64,000 nucleotides of DNA from Bacteroidota bacterium. Its GTDB lineage: Bacteria; Bacteroidota; Bacteroidia; Cytophagales; Cyclobacteriaceae. The notes beneath the pieces were generated by a model. It was given only the letters and a program-made list of their open reading frames with translations. It did no database searches and was not told the DNA's origin. Of this stretch, positions 43,082-52,966 are shown piece after piece (the first letter of the stretch is position 1; each line of letters opens with the position of its first letter). The DNA lies in NCBI GenBank assembly GCA_023412765.1, contig JAEZBX010000036.1, forward strand, positions 22,151 through 86,150, written 5' to 3'. A program made the translations under genes and the position numbers.

Positions 43082-44902
43082 TCAAACTTTCTGCACATCA
43101 ATAAACTTCTTATACAACCCCTTGCTTTCAATCAACGCATCATGCCGGCCGCGCTCGACAATCTGTCCCTGGTTAAGGACAATAATTTCATCCGCGTGTT
43201 GAATAGTGCTAAGGCGATGGGCAATAATTATCGACGTGCGATTTTGCATCAATGTTTCTAATGCATCCTGTACGAGTCGTTCAGACTCTGAGTCCAGCGC
43301 CGACGTTGCCTCGTCAAGGATGAGTATAGGAGGGTTTTTTAAAACAGCGCGTGCAATACTCAATCTTTGGCGTTGACCTCCGGAAAGTTTAGAACCACGC
43401 TCACCGATGGTTGTTTGATAACCATTCTCCATCTGAATAATAAATTCATGTGCGTGGGCGATCCTCGCAGCATTTATAACATCTTCTTCATTTATATTCT
43501 CCATGCCAAAGGCGATATTATTCAGGATGGTATCATTAAATAAAATTGCTTCCTGAGTAACGACTCCCATTTGTTTTCGCAGTGACTCGATCTCATAATC
43601 GTAAAGGGGAACACCATCAAGCAGTACGCTTCCTCCGGTGGGGTCATAGAATCGCGGTATCAGGTCGGCGAGGGTAGACTTACCACCGCCGGAGGGTCCA
43701 ACCAGGGCAATGGTTTTTCCTTTTTCGATTTTTAGGTTGATGGATTTCAGGACATCTTCCCGATCGTAGGCAAAAGTGACATTTCTGAATTCGATCGCTT
43801 CTTTAAATTCTTTTAATGGAATTGCGTTTGGCTTATTCTGAATTTCTGGTTGCGTATCGATGATTGTGAAAATCCGTTCGGCGGAAACAACACCTTTTTG
43901 TAGTGAGGTAATTCCGTTTGAGAAGTTTTTAGCTGGCTGAAGCATTGAAGCGTAAAAAGTCAGAAAGATTAAAAACGCAGATGGCGTAAGTCCATCTTCC
44001 CCCGACATTACAGACTGACCACCATAAAACAGAATAAAAGCTACTACGATCACTCCCAGAAATTCTGAGAGGGGTGATGCGAGTTCATTCCTTCGAGCTA
44101 TCGATAAATTTACCTTGCGATGGTAACTGGTTTCGGCTTCAATTTTTCGAAATAAAAAATTTCGCGCATTGAAGGCGCTTATCACCCTCATGCCGCTGAA
44201 GGCTTCGTCGAGAATGTTGACGATTCGCCCCATTGTTTGCTGACTTTGCGCCGCCTTTCGTTTGAGCTGCTTGATGATGACTGAAATTATTCCACCGGTG
44301 ATCGGTAAAACTACTAATGTGAAAAGAGTAAGCTTCACAGAAATCAGAAAAAGCATTGTAATGTAAATGATCAAGGTTATTGGTTCCTTGATTGCCTTGA
44401 ATCCGTTTATTACGGTAGTCTCTACTTCCCCGACGTCGTTAGTGAAACGTGAGATAAGGTCACCTTTGCGCTGGTCGTTAAAAAATCCGATGTGTAGTTG
44501 TGATACATTACGAAATATATCGACACGCATATTCTTTACGATGTCTACTTTCACGCGCGACGCCACCATTCTTTCCATGTAGCGAAAAACATTCGACAAA
44601 AAGACAAACGCGACGATTGTAAGGCACACATATAGCAAGGTGTTGACGGGACCGTGGGACTGGGCAATGTTGGTAAAATGGTAATCAAACCAGTTGCTGA
44701 AATAGTCGGCTGACCATTGAAGCTCACCAGGTACTTCAACAGTTTTTTCTATGTTTTGCTGGAAGAGAATATCCAGCATTGGTCTAAGCAAGCCGAGGTA
44801 AGTTGCACTAAAAACGGCGGCGAGCAGGGAGTAAATTACAAATTTAAAAAACTGTGAACCCGCGTGAGGCGCGTATTTTAAGATCCGTAAATAAATTTTC
44901 AT
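43082..44902 (-). CDS. MsbA-like ABC exporter (fused permease and ATPase)
   Basis: 606 residues. Six membrane helices (about residues 15-320) precede an ATPase domain with Walker A LVGPSGGGKSTLADLI (about residue 395), the signature LSGGQRQRLSIARAVL, Walker B ILILDEATSALD and the H-loop IIIAHRLST. This is a homodimeric exporter of the lipid-flippase or multidrug type. The gene follows the Wzi-like gene by seven bases, so the two are co-transcribed, which suggests export of a surface lipid or glycan. Confidence 0.92.
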   Translation of the reverse strand: MKIYLRILKYAPHAGSQFFKFVIYSLLAAVFSATYLGLLRPMLDILFQQNIEKTVEVPGELQWSADYFSNWFDYHFTNIAQSHGPVNTLLYVCLTIVAFVFLSNVFRYMERMVASRVKVDIVKNMRVDIFRNVSQLHIGFFNDQRKGDLISRFTNDVGEVETTVINGFKAIKEPITLIIYITMLFLISVKLTLFTLVVLPITGGIISVIIKQLKRKAAQSQQTMGRIVNILDEAFSGMRVISAFNARNFLFRKIEAETSYHRKVNLSIARRNELASPLSEFLGVIVVAFILFYGGQSVMSGEDGLTPSAFLIFLTFYASMLQPAKNFSNGITSLQKGVVSAERIFTIIDTQPEIQNKPNAIPLKEFKEAIEFRNVTFAYDREDVLKSINLKIEKGKTIALVGPSGGGKSTLADLIPRFYDPTGGSVLLDGVPLYDYEIESLRKQMGVVTQEAILFNDTILNNIAFGMENINEEDVINAARIAHAHEFIIQMENGYQTTIGERGSKLSGGQRQRLSIARAVLKNPPILILDEATSALDSESERLVQDALETLMQNRTSIIIAHRLSTIQHADEIIVLNQGQIVERGRHDALIESKGLYKKFIDVQKV

Positions 44903-44909
44903 CGTGCGC

Positions 44910-46601
44910 TTAAAACTCGTAAAGCCGTTTCGGAATATTCCAACGCAAAGCTAAGGAAGTTATAGTGGTGTTATTATCATAGAATGAGACTGGACTTTCG
45001 CTCTTGCGCACTATAATATTCCCGTCTACAAAAAGATTATGCTTCAGCATCCAGCTCAACGACAAACTTCCGAAAATGATGTCGTTCGAAATTCCTTGCC
45101 CAATCTTATTGCCGTAGGTTTGTTGAAGATTCTGACTGTTCTTTAAAATATCTCCTCCCCAATTTTCCCCTGTGGCATCTCGACCAGTTTGAGTAAGCAC
45201 CAACTTGCCCACGACGTTCAATCGCGGCAAAGGCTGATATCTTAATATTCCAACGACCTCGGTGAGATTTGCTCCTAACGGATGGGCAATCGGCTGTTTG
45301 TAGCTCGAATAACTACCATAGTTGGTGGTGTGAGCATAGGTATATGGCCTGATAATGTTGATCTCTCCCTGCAGGTCGAGGTTAGGCACACCGAAGGCAT
45401 CGATATATTTTGCGCCACCCTGCACTGCGAATTTGTTCGCCCACCATCCGTTACCATCGCGGATATTATCCAGCACAAATTCATCTAATAACACCTGACC
45501 GTAGAAAGAAATTTTTCGTGCTGCATTCCATTTGAAGTCGAAGCCGAGCAATACATTATCTGTACTACCATTTTGCTGTTCGATGGCCCTATAGAATATT
45601 ATAGGATTCAGATAGTCCAGACGAAAATGATCGGTGCCGGTTGAATCATCCGCCGAAAAGACGACAGCTTCGAACACTCCGATATTCAGCTTTTTGCCAA
45701 TGTTGATGCTTAGGTGATGAAGCGCATTAAACTTATTGGGATACCCACCCTTTGTATCTCTAAGACCACCAAGGCTCCCGTTTACGTCGGCAGTCATCTG
45801 GTTTACCACAAATAAATAATTGATTTTCCAGACGTTGACATTTCCTTTTAGAAACCAGGCAGGAGGGGCAAAATCAGAAAAGATCAGCGACCGGTATCCG
45901 TTTCCAACGAAGAACCGGTCATGCCCGAACTGCATATTGATGTGTCGGGTCGCTTCAAAGGTGATGTATCCGCGAGCCTGAAGAAAGTCGACGCCTTTTC
46001 CATCTTTATATTCTTTCCAAAAGCCTTCGTGTGGGATCACTGGATATTGACCCATTTGATCCCAGACATAAGATGGCAGTACAGCCTGATTGTCAGTCAG
46101 GTAGCTGTAGAATCCGACTTTTTTGTCAACCATTCCCCGGATCTCAACGCCGCGAGTATTTACAAGCAGGCCTTCATCTCTCCTGGAGTCATTTCCATAC
46201 CCGAGGTAAAGAACCGGATTTATATGAAGGTCAAAAGCGTCTTCATCAACATAATACAAGTCCGATTTTTTTCGGTAAAAGGCTTTTAGTATTGGTTTCC
46301 GGCTTTCATTGGTCTCAGGTCTCGAAAATTCCCAGTTATCATTGCGCAGGTATTCGGCGTTAAATTGATCAACTTTTGAAGGAAAGAATTCTTGTTGGAC
46401 AAGCGTATCTACATAGGCTGCTATCGAGGATCGTTTGTAAGGCTTGACGGCCGTATGGATCTGAGGCACAATCCGGCCCGTCTTTATTTCATAGCGGTCT
46501 ATTAAATGATAATAATCCTCGTTTAAGGGGGCGTAGCTACTTTGAGCCATCAAGCTCAATGGGAAACTGCAAAAAATAAGGGCGTACAGTTTAAGATTCA
46601 T
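44910..46601 (-). CDS. Wzi-like outer-membrane capsule assembly protein
   Basis: 563 residues with a signal peptide (MNLKLYALIFCSFPLSLMAQ). The mature start YAPLNEDYYHLIDRYEIKTG and later beta-strand pattern match Wzi-type capsule-attachment barrels as found in Bacteroidetes; FGHDRFFVGNGYRSLIFSDF is a typical stretch. Wzi anchors capsule polysaccharide on the surface. Co-transcription with an MsbA-like exporter supports a role in surface glycan, but no polymerase or glycosyltransferase is adjacent. Confidence 0.75.
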   Translation of the reverse strand: MNLKLYALIFCSFPLSLMAQSSYAPLNEDYYHLIDRYEIKTGRIVPQIHTAVKPYKRSSIAAYVDTLVQQEFFPSKVDQFNAEYLRNDNWEFSRPETNESRKPILKAFYRKKSDLYYVDEDAFDLHINPVLYLGYGNDSRRDEGLLVNTRGVEIRGMVDKKVGFYSYLTDNQAVLPSYVWDQMGQYPVIPHEGFWKEYKDGKGVDFLQARGYITFEATRHINMQFGHDRFFVGNGYRSLIFSDFAPPAWFLKGNVNVWKINYLFVVNQMTADVNGSLGGLRDTKGGYPNKFNALHHLSINIGKKLNIGVFEAVVFSADDSTGTDHFRLDYLNPIIFYRAIEQQNGSTDNVLLGFDFKWNAARKISFYGQVLLDEFVLDNIRDGNGWWANKFAVQGGAKYIDAFGVPNLDLQGEINIIRPYTYAHTTNYGSYSSYKQPIAHPLGANLTEVVGILRYQPLPRLNVVGKLVLTQTGRDATGENWGGDILKNSQNLQQTYGNKIGQGISNDIIFGSLSLSWMLKHNLFVDGNIIVRKSESPVSFYDNNTTITSLALRWNIPKRLYEF

Positions 46602-46702
46602 GCGCCTAAATTAACGGAAATTAAGGATTCGACTGCGTTGGGGTAAATTCTTCAAAAATTGAAACATTTCACGGGGATGTCGGGAAAATTGGGAATCCAT
46701 CC

Positions 46703-46733
46703 TTTGCATATCCCCCGATGCTCCTTATCTTTG
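46703..46733 (+). promoter_or_regulatory. Perfect Bacteroidetes promoter for rpmE2
   Basis: TTTG at 46703-46706, exactly 19 bases, then TATCTTTG at 46726-46733, matching the Bacteroidetes consensus at every defined base. RNA should start near 46740, before the ATG at 46766. Confidence 0.85.
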
Positions 46734-46765
46734 CAGTCCTTTTAAGGAAAAACGCAGATTTTAAT

Positions 46766-47014
46766 ATGAAAAAAGGCATTCATCCTGAATACAGAGACGT
46801 GGTTTTTTGGGACACTTCAAGCGATACGAAGTTCTTAAGCCGATCGACTTCTCATACCAAAGAAACAGTGAAATGGGAAGATGGAAAAGAATATCCGGTG
46901 ATCAAGGTCGAAGTAAGTTCCGCATCACATCCGTTTTTTACGGGCAAGAAGATGTTCGTTGATACGGCTGGCCGCGTAGAAAAATTCAAGAACAAGTACC
47001 AGAAGAAAGCATAA
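46766..47014 (+). CDS. rpmE2: Ribosomal protein bL31, type B
   Basis: 82 residues from ATG 46766. [19 protein letters not shown], the extra middle segment and the absence of the CxxC zinc ligands identify the type B (zinc-free) form of L31. It binds at the subunit bridge of the ribosome. An ATG 48 bases upstream is rejected because it lies inside the promoter. It has a perfect promoter and a strong terminator, so it is a single-gene transcript. Zinc-independent L31 paralogues are often induced by zinc shortage; no Zur-like site was identified here. Confidence 0.95.
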   Translation: MKKGIHPEYRDVVFWDTSSDTKFLSRSTSHTKETVKWEDGKEYPVIKVEVSSASHPFFTGKKMFVDTAGRVEKFKNKYQKKA

Positions 47015-47041
47015 TTCTTCTTCTTTTCGTGGAGAAAAGAG

Positions 47042-47074
47042 AAAGCCCTGCCACAAGCGGGGCTTTTTATTTTT
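47042..47074 (+). terminator. Terminator after rpmE2
   Basis: AAAGCCC-T-GC pairs with GC-G-GGGCTTT (one T-G wobble) around CACAA, followed by TTATTTTT. Confidence 0.9.
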
Positions 47075-47140
47075 AAAAAAGCACACGCACAAATTTTCTG
47101 GTATTCCTTCTTCCTTACTGATAGCTAAGTATTTTTGGGG

Positions 47141-48328
47141 ATGAATATTGTCCTATTTGATGACCCGACGATACGCACGGGTCTATTGCCGTTTACCTTC
47201 ACCCGTCCAATCTCGTGCATTCGCGTTGGAATTCTGACAATAGCGGAAAAGTGGGAAAAAAGATTAGGTTCCGAGGTTTCGTACAAAACGGAGGAGTACC
47301 TGCAAAAGAAATTTCCGTTGATTTCCGGGCTGGATAATTTGCTGATAAACGGCGCCATTTGCCCGGACGACCTACTGGTCGATGCAGTCCGATCACTACC
47401 TGACGGTTATTATCTGGTCAATGGCAGTCTTTTGTTAGCTGCGCGGAATCCGGAAGATGCGATGACCGCTCAAAACACGATTGAATACGAGAATAAATTT
47501 GTTCTGATTGATCGGCCATGGAGGATATTTCGTGAAAATGCGGAACAATTGAAGGCTGACTTTAAGATCATAACGCACGGCCGCACCTCGGCTCCTCTGA
47601 ATGACCCTCATACCGCCGTATATGCGGAAAAGAACATTTTTATTGAAGAAGGCGCGACGATTTTAGCAGCTGTATTAAATGCCCAAAGCGGACCAATATA
47701 CCTTGGCAAAAACAGCATTATCCAGGAAGGTGTTGTTATCCGGGGATCATTCGCGCTAGGAGAAAATGCCCAGATAAACATGGGAGCTAAGATCCGTGGG
47801 GATACAACCGTAGGTCCATGGTCAAAAGTTGGGGGTGAGGTGAGCAATTCGGTGATCTTTGGAAATAGCAACAAGGCGCACGACGGCTATCTTGGAAATT
47901 CCGTCCTGGGCGAATGGTGCAATCTCGGCGCAGCAACCAACGCGTCCAACCTTAAAAATAATTATGCGCCTGTTAAATTGTGGGACCATAACCAGCATGC
48001 CTTGTCGGATACAGGGCTGCAATTTTGCGGACTAATGATGGGCGATTATAGCAAGAGTGGGATTGGCACATTGTTCAATACCGGTACCGTTGTTGACGTA
48101 TGTGTGAATGTGTTCGGTGGAGGCATGGGCCCGAAGTATATTCCGTCGTTTAGCTGGGGCGGTCAGAATGGGTTCACCCAATACGACCCGGAAAAGGCAA
48201 TTGAAACGATCAATAAAATGATGACCCGAAGAGACACGGATCTTGTTGAGGATGATAAAGAGATCCTTTTGCATGTGTTTAAAATGACAGCGGCGGCGCG
48301 GGAGGGAAAGAAGGCTGATGTTAGATAA
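47141..48328 (+). CDS. GlmU-like putative sugar nucleotidyltransferase with left-handed beta-helix
   Basis: 395 residues from ATG 47141. The N-terminal half starts NIVLFDDPTIRTGLLPFTFT, as in the GlmU-family proteins common in Bacteroidetes. The C-terminal half is a left-handed beta-helix of hexapeptide repeats (for example GPIYLGKNSIIQEGVVIRG, then LGAATNASNLKNNYAPVK). The family is expected to bind nucleotide sugars; the precise substrate is not established. It heads a forward operon: the next gene overlaps its end by 11 bases. Confidence 0.85.
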   Translation: MNIVLFDDPTIRTGLLPFTFTRPISCIRVGILTIAEKWEKRLGSEVSYKTEEYLQKKFPLISGLDNLLINGAICPDDLLVDAVRSLPDGYYLVNGSLLLAARNPEDAMTAQNTIEYENKFVLIDRPWRIFRENAEQLKADFKIITHGRTSAPLNDPHTAVYAEKNIFIEEGATILAAVLNAQSGPIYLGKNSIIQEGVVIRGSFALGENAQINMGAKIRGDTTVGPWSKVGGEVSNSVIFGNSNKAHDGYLGNSVLGEWCNLGAATNASNLKNNYAPVKLWDHNQHALSDTGLQFCGLMMGDYSKSGIGTLFNTGTVVDVCVNVFGGGMGPKYIPSFSWGGQNGFTQYDPEKAIETINKMMTRRDTDLVEDDKEILLHVFKMTAAAREGKKADVR

Positions 48329-49100
48329 ATTCCTGAAGATATTGTGGTTGGTGAATGGAGTGTTGTTGCTCGCGCTGCTCATCTTCATTGGATACCAGTT
48401 GGTCACTCAGGAATTTGGTCGTGGTTACGATGTAGAAAGAAGATTTGATGCCGAAGGTGACACGCTTGGAATAGGAAACGAAGACGTGGCACTTGTTTAT
48501 CAGGAAATAAAGAACATTCCTGAAACGTCGATTCGGGTTCTCCCGGTTTCTAAGCAAGGCTTTGAACCCTTCATTGATGAATCGAATGAGATTGTTCATT
48601 TGCCTGGCGGCGATGAAATCAACAGGATCAGTGACAATGACGTTAACCTGATTTTTCTGGATATCGATTACCGGGTCATCAATACGCTGCTCGATCGGAG
48701 GGCCTTTATTCATTCTGCTGCAAGCCCGATGGCTGGAGTTTCTACCAATACACTTGATCCTCGTGTTCGAAATATCATTTATCTCATTAGTTTCGAGGAT
48801 TCGAATAATGATGGATTGTTAAACGAAAGTGACAGCGCAGATTTATATATTTCCAGCATTGACGGATCTAATCTTGTTCAGGTAACGAGCGGTTCTTTTG
48901 TCAGGGACTTTAGATTTATTAACAACAACACGGAAATCTTGATAACTTTTCAAAATCGCAGTTCGTCAGCAGGTCAGCCTATGCGGTTTGCCAGATATCA
49001 AATTGCGACTGAAACATTAGTTGAAATGTCGGACCTTCATGAGGAACTTTCAAGAGTAGAAAATCTCGTGAGGACCGACTCTACAAAAAAGAAGAAATGA
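48318..49100 (+). CDS. Membrane-anchored TolB/WD40-like protein
   Basis: 260 residues. One membrane segment (ILWLVNGVLLLALLIFIGYQ, about residues 8-27) anchors a periplasmic or cytoplasmic beta-rich domain with propeller-like phrases such as NIIYLISFEDSNNDGLLNES and DLYISSIDGSNLVQVTSG, which recall TolB-type blades. No catalytic motif. It overlaps the GlmU-like gene by 11 bases and holB by four, so translation is coupled. Function unknown. Confidence 0.65.
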   Translation: MLDKFLKILWLVNGVLLLALLIFIGYQLVTQEFGRGYDVERRFDAEGDTLGIGNEDVALVYQEIKNIPETSIRVLPVSKQGFEPFIDESNEIVHLPGGDEINRISDNDVNLIFLDIDYRVINTLLDRRAFIHSAASPMAGVSTNTLDPRVRNIIYLISFEDSNNDGLLNESDSADLYISSIDGSNLVQVTSGSFVRDFRFINNNTEILITFQNRSSSAGQPMRFARYQIATETLVEMSDLHEELSRVENLVRTDSTKKKK

Positions 49101-50218
49101 AATTTTCATCCATACCCGGTTTATTAACGACGAAGGGTCTCCTCACTGAGGCAGTAAGAAATAATCACGCAGCACATGCGCAATTATTCGCAGGAGGAGA
49201 GGGAGCACTAAATTTGCCACTGGCCCTAGCATTCGCAACGTACCTTCATTGCGAGAACCGAACTGAGGACGATGCCTGTGGTGTATGCCCGGCTTGTTCT
49301 AAGAGTTTAAAATACATTCATCCGGACACCCATTTTGTTTTTCCCGTCAGCAATGTTAAAGGTGATAAAGACGAAGAAAGGTTTAAGGCAGAAATAACCA
49401 AAGCATGGCGTTCGTTCCTGTTGGAACAACCCTACGGCAATATTGACGATTGGAACACCAGCTATGGCGGAGAAGATAAACAAGCGATTATTTCACGCGA
49501 TGAAAGTCGTGAAATCATAAAGACGCTTTCTTTTAAACCATTCGAGAGTCCTTTTAAGGTAATGATAATATGGCAGCCGGAACTGATGCACCCCTCGGCA
49601 GCTAATGGAATCCTTAAAATTCTGGAAGAGCCAGCTGCTCATACCTATTTTCTCCTGGTTACTAATGCTGCTGATAAGCTACTTCCCACAATAATTTCTC
49701 GTACGCAAATTATAACGGTACCGCTGCTGGAAGATGCAGAAGTCGAAAAAGAACTTGTTGCTCAGGGCGCCGCGCAAGCAAAAGCAAAGATGATTGCTAC
49801 CCTTGCTGAGGGCAATCTTAATTATGCATTGAAATCCATTGACGCGCAAGGGGATGACAATGCGAACCGTTTTATCGAATGGATGCGTGCATGTTTCAAG
49901 AAAAGTTATAAGACACTCGTTGCTCTTGCGGACGGTTATCATGCGCTTGATAAACTTAGTCAGAAGAATATGATGATGTATGGAATGAATATGTTGAGAG
50001 AAACTCTTCTCGCAAGGTCAGGTGCGGGCGCAATTACCCGTCTTGACGGAGAGGAGAAAAAATTTGTTCAAGACTTCAGCAAGGTAATGAGTGTGGAAAA
50101 AATTGATAAGTCTTTTCTCCTTATGAATGATGCGAGTTACCATATGGAAAGGAATGGCAGTCCGAAAATGATTTTTTTGGATCTTTCTCTGAAGCTTACC
50201 AAAATTATGAATCCATGA
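49097..50218 (+). CDS. holB: DNA polymerase III delta' subunit
   Basis: 373 residues. A zinc-binding Cys cluster, CENRTEDDACGVCPACSKS (about residues 52-70), and the AAA+ sensor region ILKILEEPAAHTYFLLVTN (about residues 173-191) identify the clamp-loader delta' subunit. Walker A is degenerate, as usual for delta'. It helps load the sliding clamp at replication forks. It overlaps the genes on both sides by four bases. Confidence 0.9.
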   Translation: MKFSSIPGLLTTKGLLTEAVRNNHAAHAQLFAGGEGALNLPLALAFATYLHCENRTEDDACGVCPACSKSLKYIHPDTHFVFPVSNVKGDKDEERFKAEITKAWRSFLLEQPYGNIDDWNTSYGGEDKQAIISRDESREIIKTLSFKPFESPFKVMIIWQPELMHPSAANGILKILEEPAAHTYFLLVTNAADKLLPTIISRTQIITVPLLEDAEVEKELVAQGAAQAKAKMIATLAEGNLNYALKSIDAQGDDNANRFIEWMRACFKKSYKTLVALADGYHALDKLSQKNMMMYGMNMLRETLLARSGAGAITRLDGEEKKFVQDFSKVMSVEKIDKSFLLMNDASYHMERNGSPKMIFLDLSLKLTKIMNP

Positions 50219-51147
50219 GAAAAGTTTTCAAAATAGGGACGCGTGGTAGCAAGTTAGCATTATGGCAGGCTGAACATGTAGCAAGCCTGATCAAGCCTTC
50301 CGGTTACGAAACTGTCATTGTTCCAATCGAGACGCGCGGTGATAAAATATTGAATGTTAGTATCTCGAAGATTGGAAGCAAGGGAGTATTCACGGAAGAA
50401 ATAGAAGCAAAATTGCTTGATGGATCTATCGATATTGCTGTGCATAGTGCAAAAGATCTTTCTTCAGAGCTTAATGACGAATTGGAACTGGTAGCGTTTA
50501 CTGAACGCGAACTTGCAAACGACGTTTTGATCAGTACAAATAAAGATATAACGCTTAACGGTGAAGGCATCCGCGTAGGAACCTCGTCTACCCGGAGAGT
50601 TGCGTTTTTGAAGCATTTTTATCCTGATATCACTCCTGTTAACGTCCGCGGCAATTTGCAGACTCGATTGTCTAAGCACCAGAATGGGGAGTGTGATGCA
50701 TTGTTGTTAGCCTACGCTGGCGTACACCGCATGGGTTATGATAACCTTATTGTAGAAAAAATCGAAACCAGCTATTTTGTTCCATCAGTAGGACAGGGAA
50801 CCATCGCGATTGAGTGCCATAAGAAACTCGATTTTGCAAAAAAGGAAATACTTGAAAGATGGGTAAATCATCCGGAAACGGAAGCGTGTGTTCGTGCAGA
50901 GCGATCTTTTCTGAAAACGATGCAGGGTGGATGTAGTATTCCGGTTTTTGGATATGCACATTTCGAAGGCAGTATGGTGACATTGAAGGGAGGAATAATA
51001 TCGCTGGATGGTCAAAGAGTTATCAAGTCTAAGAAATCGTCGGCAGTAGAGAATGTCAAAGAGCTTGGCGAGTCCGTTGCTCAGGAGGTATTGCGCAATG
51101 GTGGAGCTGAAATATTAAGAAGTATCAAATCGCAGGTGCCAGCCTAA
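50215..51147 (+). CDS. hemC: Hydroxymethylbilane synthase
   Basis: 310 residues. It polymerises four porphobilinogen into hydroxymethylbilane in heme synthesis. Motifs: IGTRGSKLALWQAEHV (residues 6-21), VPIETRGDKIL, AVHSAKDLS and the dipyrromethane-binding Cys in MQGGCSIPVFGYA (about residue 241). The active-site Asp lies in the AVHSAKDL stretch. It overlaps holB by four bases; hemA lies far away at 12119, so heme genes are scattered. Confidence 0.95.
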   Translation: MRKVFKIGTRGSKLALWQAEHVASLIKPSGYETVIVPIETRGDKILNVSISKIGSKGVFTEEIEAKLLDGSIDIAVHSAKDLSSELNDELELVAFTERELANDVLISTNKDITLNGEGIRVGTSSTRRVAFLKHFYPDITPVNVRGNLQTRLSKHQNGECDALLLAYAGVHRMGYDNLIVEKIETSYFVPSVGQGTIAIECHKKLDFAKKEILERWVNHPETEACVRAERSFLKTMQGGCSIPVFGYAHFEGSMVTLKGGIISLDGQRVIKSKKSSAVENVKELGESVAQEVLRNGGAEILRSIKSQVPA

Positions 51148-51161
51148 TTTTCGATGAATCC

Positions 51162-51192
51162 TTCGGCAGTGCCCGATGGATTATTATCTTCG
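51162..51192 (+). promoter_or_regulatory. Candidate promoter for cyclophilin gene
   Basis: TTCG at 51162-51165, exactly 19 bases, then TATCTTCG at 51185-51192. Each box has one mismatch to the Bacteroidetes consensus. RNA would start near 51199, about 10 bases before the ATG. Confidence 0.45.
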
Positions 51193-51208
51193 CACCAATA
51201 TTGATTCT

Positions 51209-52063
51209 ATGAAAAGACTCTCAATTATATTTTCTGTTTGTTTGGCCATTGTCACAGGCTGCGCGCAAAATAGTGATCATGTTGTTACCATTAATACCAA
51301 TTACGGTGATATGGTGGCGATCCTCTACGATGAAACTCCCAAGCACAAAAAGAACTTCATTAAACTGGCAGAGGAACATTTTTTTGACAGCACCTTGTTC
51401 CATCGCGTTATACAAGGATTCATGATACAGGGTGGTGACCCGGATTCAAAACATGCGCTGCCAGGAGTGCCGTTAGGTCGGGGAGGCCCAGGCTATACTG
51501 TGGATGCAGAGATCAATTCGAAGTTCTTTCACGAACGCGGCGCATTGTCTGCAGCACGATTGGGTGATGCACAGAATCCGACTAAGGCATCAAGCGGAAG
51601 TCAATTTTACATTGTCCAGGGTACGAAGATGACCGAGGAAGAGTTAAAGACAGATTTGATGAAACTCAACCAAGGCATGCAACAATTTTTTCAGGATCCG
51701 GCTAATCGACCTGCGTATGACTCTATCGTTAGATTCTATGAGTCAGGTGATCAAAAGGCGTATCAACAATATATGATGGCATTAAAGCCGCGCGTTGAGA
51801 AGGCTACAGGCATTAGTACAGAAAAAACTGTTCCTCCCGAAATCTTGAAGGCATATACTACGGCTGGTGGTGCGCCAAATCTTGACGGGGAATACACTGT
51901 CTTTGGAAAAGTTATCAAGGGTATGGAAGTAGTGGATAAAATTGCAGCAACGTCGATCGGGGCTGGCGACAGACCTATCGAGGATATTAGAATGACCGTT
52001 ACCGTTGAAGAAATGCCAAAGAAAAAGATTGAGGAGTTGTATGGTTACAAGTATCCCAACTAG
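51209..52063 (+). CDS. Cyclophilin-type peptidyl-prolyl isomerase lipoprotein
   Basis: 284 residues from ATG 51209, with a lipoprotein signal ending VTGC. The cyclophilin domain has FHRVIQGFMIQGGDP (active-site Arg and Phe) and SSGSQFYIVQG, then an insertion of about 85 residues rich in charged helix before PNLDGEYTVFGKVIKGMEVV. That insertion is common in Bacteroidetes cyclophilins. It catalyses proline cis-trans isomerisation during periplasmic protein folding. The RmlD-like gene follows by nine bases. Confidence 0.92.
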   Translation: MKRLSIIFSVCLAIVTGCAQNSDHVVTINTNYGDMVAILYDETPKHKKNFIKLAEEHFFDSTLFHRVIQGFMIQGGDPDSKHALPGVPLGRGGPGYTVDAEINSKFFHERGALSAARLGDAQNPTKASSGSQFYIVQGTKMTEEELKTDLMKLNQGMQQFFQDPANRPAYDSIVRFYESGDQKAYQQYMMALKPRVEKATGISTEKTVPPEILKAYTTAGGAPNLDGEYTVFGKVIKGMEVVDKIAATSIGAGDRPIEDIRMTVTVEEMPKKKIEELYGYKYPN

Positions 52064-52072
52064 AGATCGCTG

Positions 52073-52966
52073 ATGAAAATCCTTGTTACGGGATCTAATG
52101 GATTACTGGGTCAAAAGCTTACGGAACTCCTCGAGAAGGATCAACCCGTTGAACTTATTGCAACCGCTGCACGCCCCGCAGCATTACCAGTAAACTCAGG
52201 AAAATTTGAGTTGCTGGATATCACTGATCCCACTGCGGTAGACAATGTTGTAGATCGATACAAACCCGATGTGATTATCAACACTGCGGCTATGACCCAG
52301 GTTGATCATTGCGAGACACAACGGGAGGCCTGTTGGAAGACCAATGTAGATGCTGTGCAATATCTTGTGAATGCGTCGAGACGAAACCATTGTCATCTCA
52401 TACATGTGTCAACCGATTTTATCTTTGACGGAACTCAGGAAATGCTTGATGAAAGCGCCGTCCCTAAACCGGTAAATTTTTATGGTGAGAGCAAGTTGGC
52501 TGGTGAGAAAGTAGTTATCGATAGCGATATTTCCTGGTGTATTATTCGAACGGTGCTGGTTTTCGGTGTCACGAAAGACATGAGCAGATCCAATATTGTT
52601 TTGTGGGTTAAGAAAAGTCTTGAAGAGGGGAAGACCATCCAGGTGGTTAACGACCAATGGAGAACGCCAACACTCGCTGAAGATCTGGCACAGGGTTGTT
52701 ATCTGGCAGCCAGGAAAAAGGCGACTGGCATCTACAATATCTCAGGAAAGGATTACTTATCTCCATACGATATCGCTATTCGAACTGCTGAATTCTTCAA
52801 GCTTGATAAATCGCTCATTAAAGAAACCGATTCTACAAAATTTACACAGCCCGCGAAGCGCCCCCTCAAGACAGGATTTATTATCGAAAAGGCTAGACGC
52901 GAGTTGGGGTATGAGCCGCATTCTTTTGAGGAGGGATTGGGGGTACTGCGGTCTCAATTGGCTTAG
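52073..52966 (+). CDS. RmlD-like dTDP-4-dehydrorhamnose reductase family protein
   Basis: 297 residues. Rossmann motif VTGSNGLLGQKLTELL (residues 4-19), INTAAMTQVDHCE, STDFIFDG, and the catalytic pair in FYGESKLAGEK (YxxxK). The family reduces a 4-keto nucleotide sugar to make dTDP-rhamnose or acts in related steps. No rmlA, rmlB or rmlC is beside it, so it could equally be a stand-alone member of the family with another role. Confidence 0.85.
   Translation: MKILVTGSNGLLGQKLTELLEKDQPVELIATAARPAALPVNSGKFELLDITDPTAVDNVVDRYKPDVIINTAAMTQVDHCETQREACWKTNVDAVQYLVNASRRNHCHLIHVSTDFIFDGTQEMLDESAVPKPVNFYGESKLAGEKVVIDSDISWCIIRTVLVFGVTKDMSRSNIVLWVKKSLEEGKTIQVVNDQWRTPTLAEDLAQGCYLAARKKATGIYNISGKDYLSPYDIAIRTAEFFKLDKSLIKETDSTKFTQPAKRPLKTGFIIEKARRELGYEPHSFEEGLGVLRSQLA

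Noticed and set aside
46718..46765. Longer N-terminus for rpmE2 from an upstream ATG
   Set aside because: The upstream ATG lies inside a perfect promoter, and the normal L31 start follows at 46766.
47130..47137. TATTTTTG as a -7 box for the GlmU-like gene
   Set aside because: It has no -33 TTG at the right distance, and its RNA would start inside the gene.
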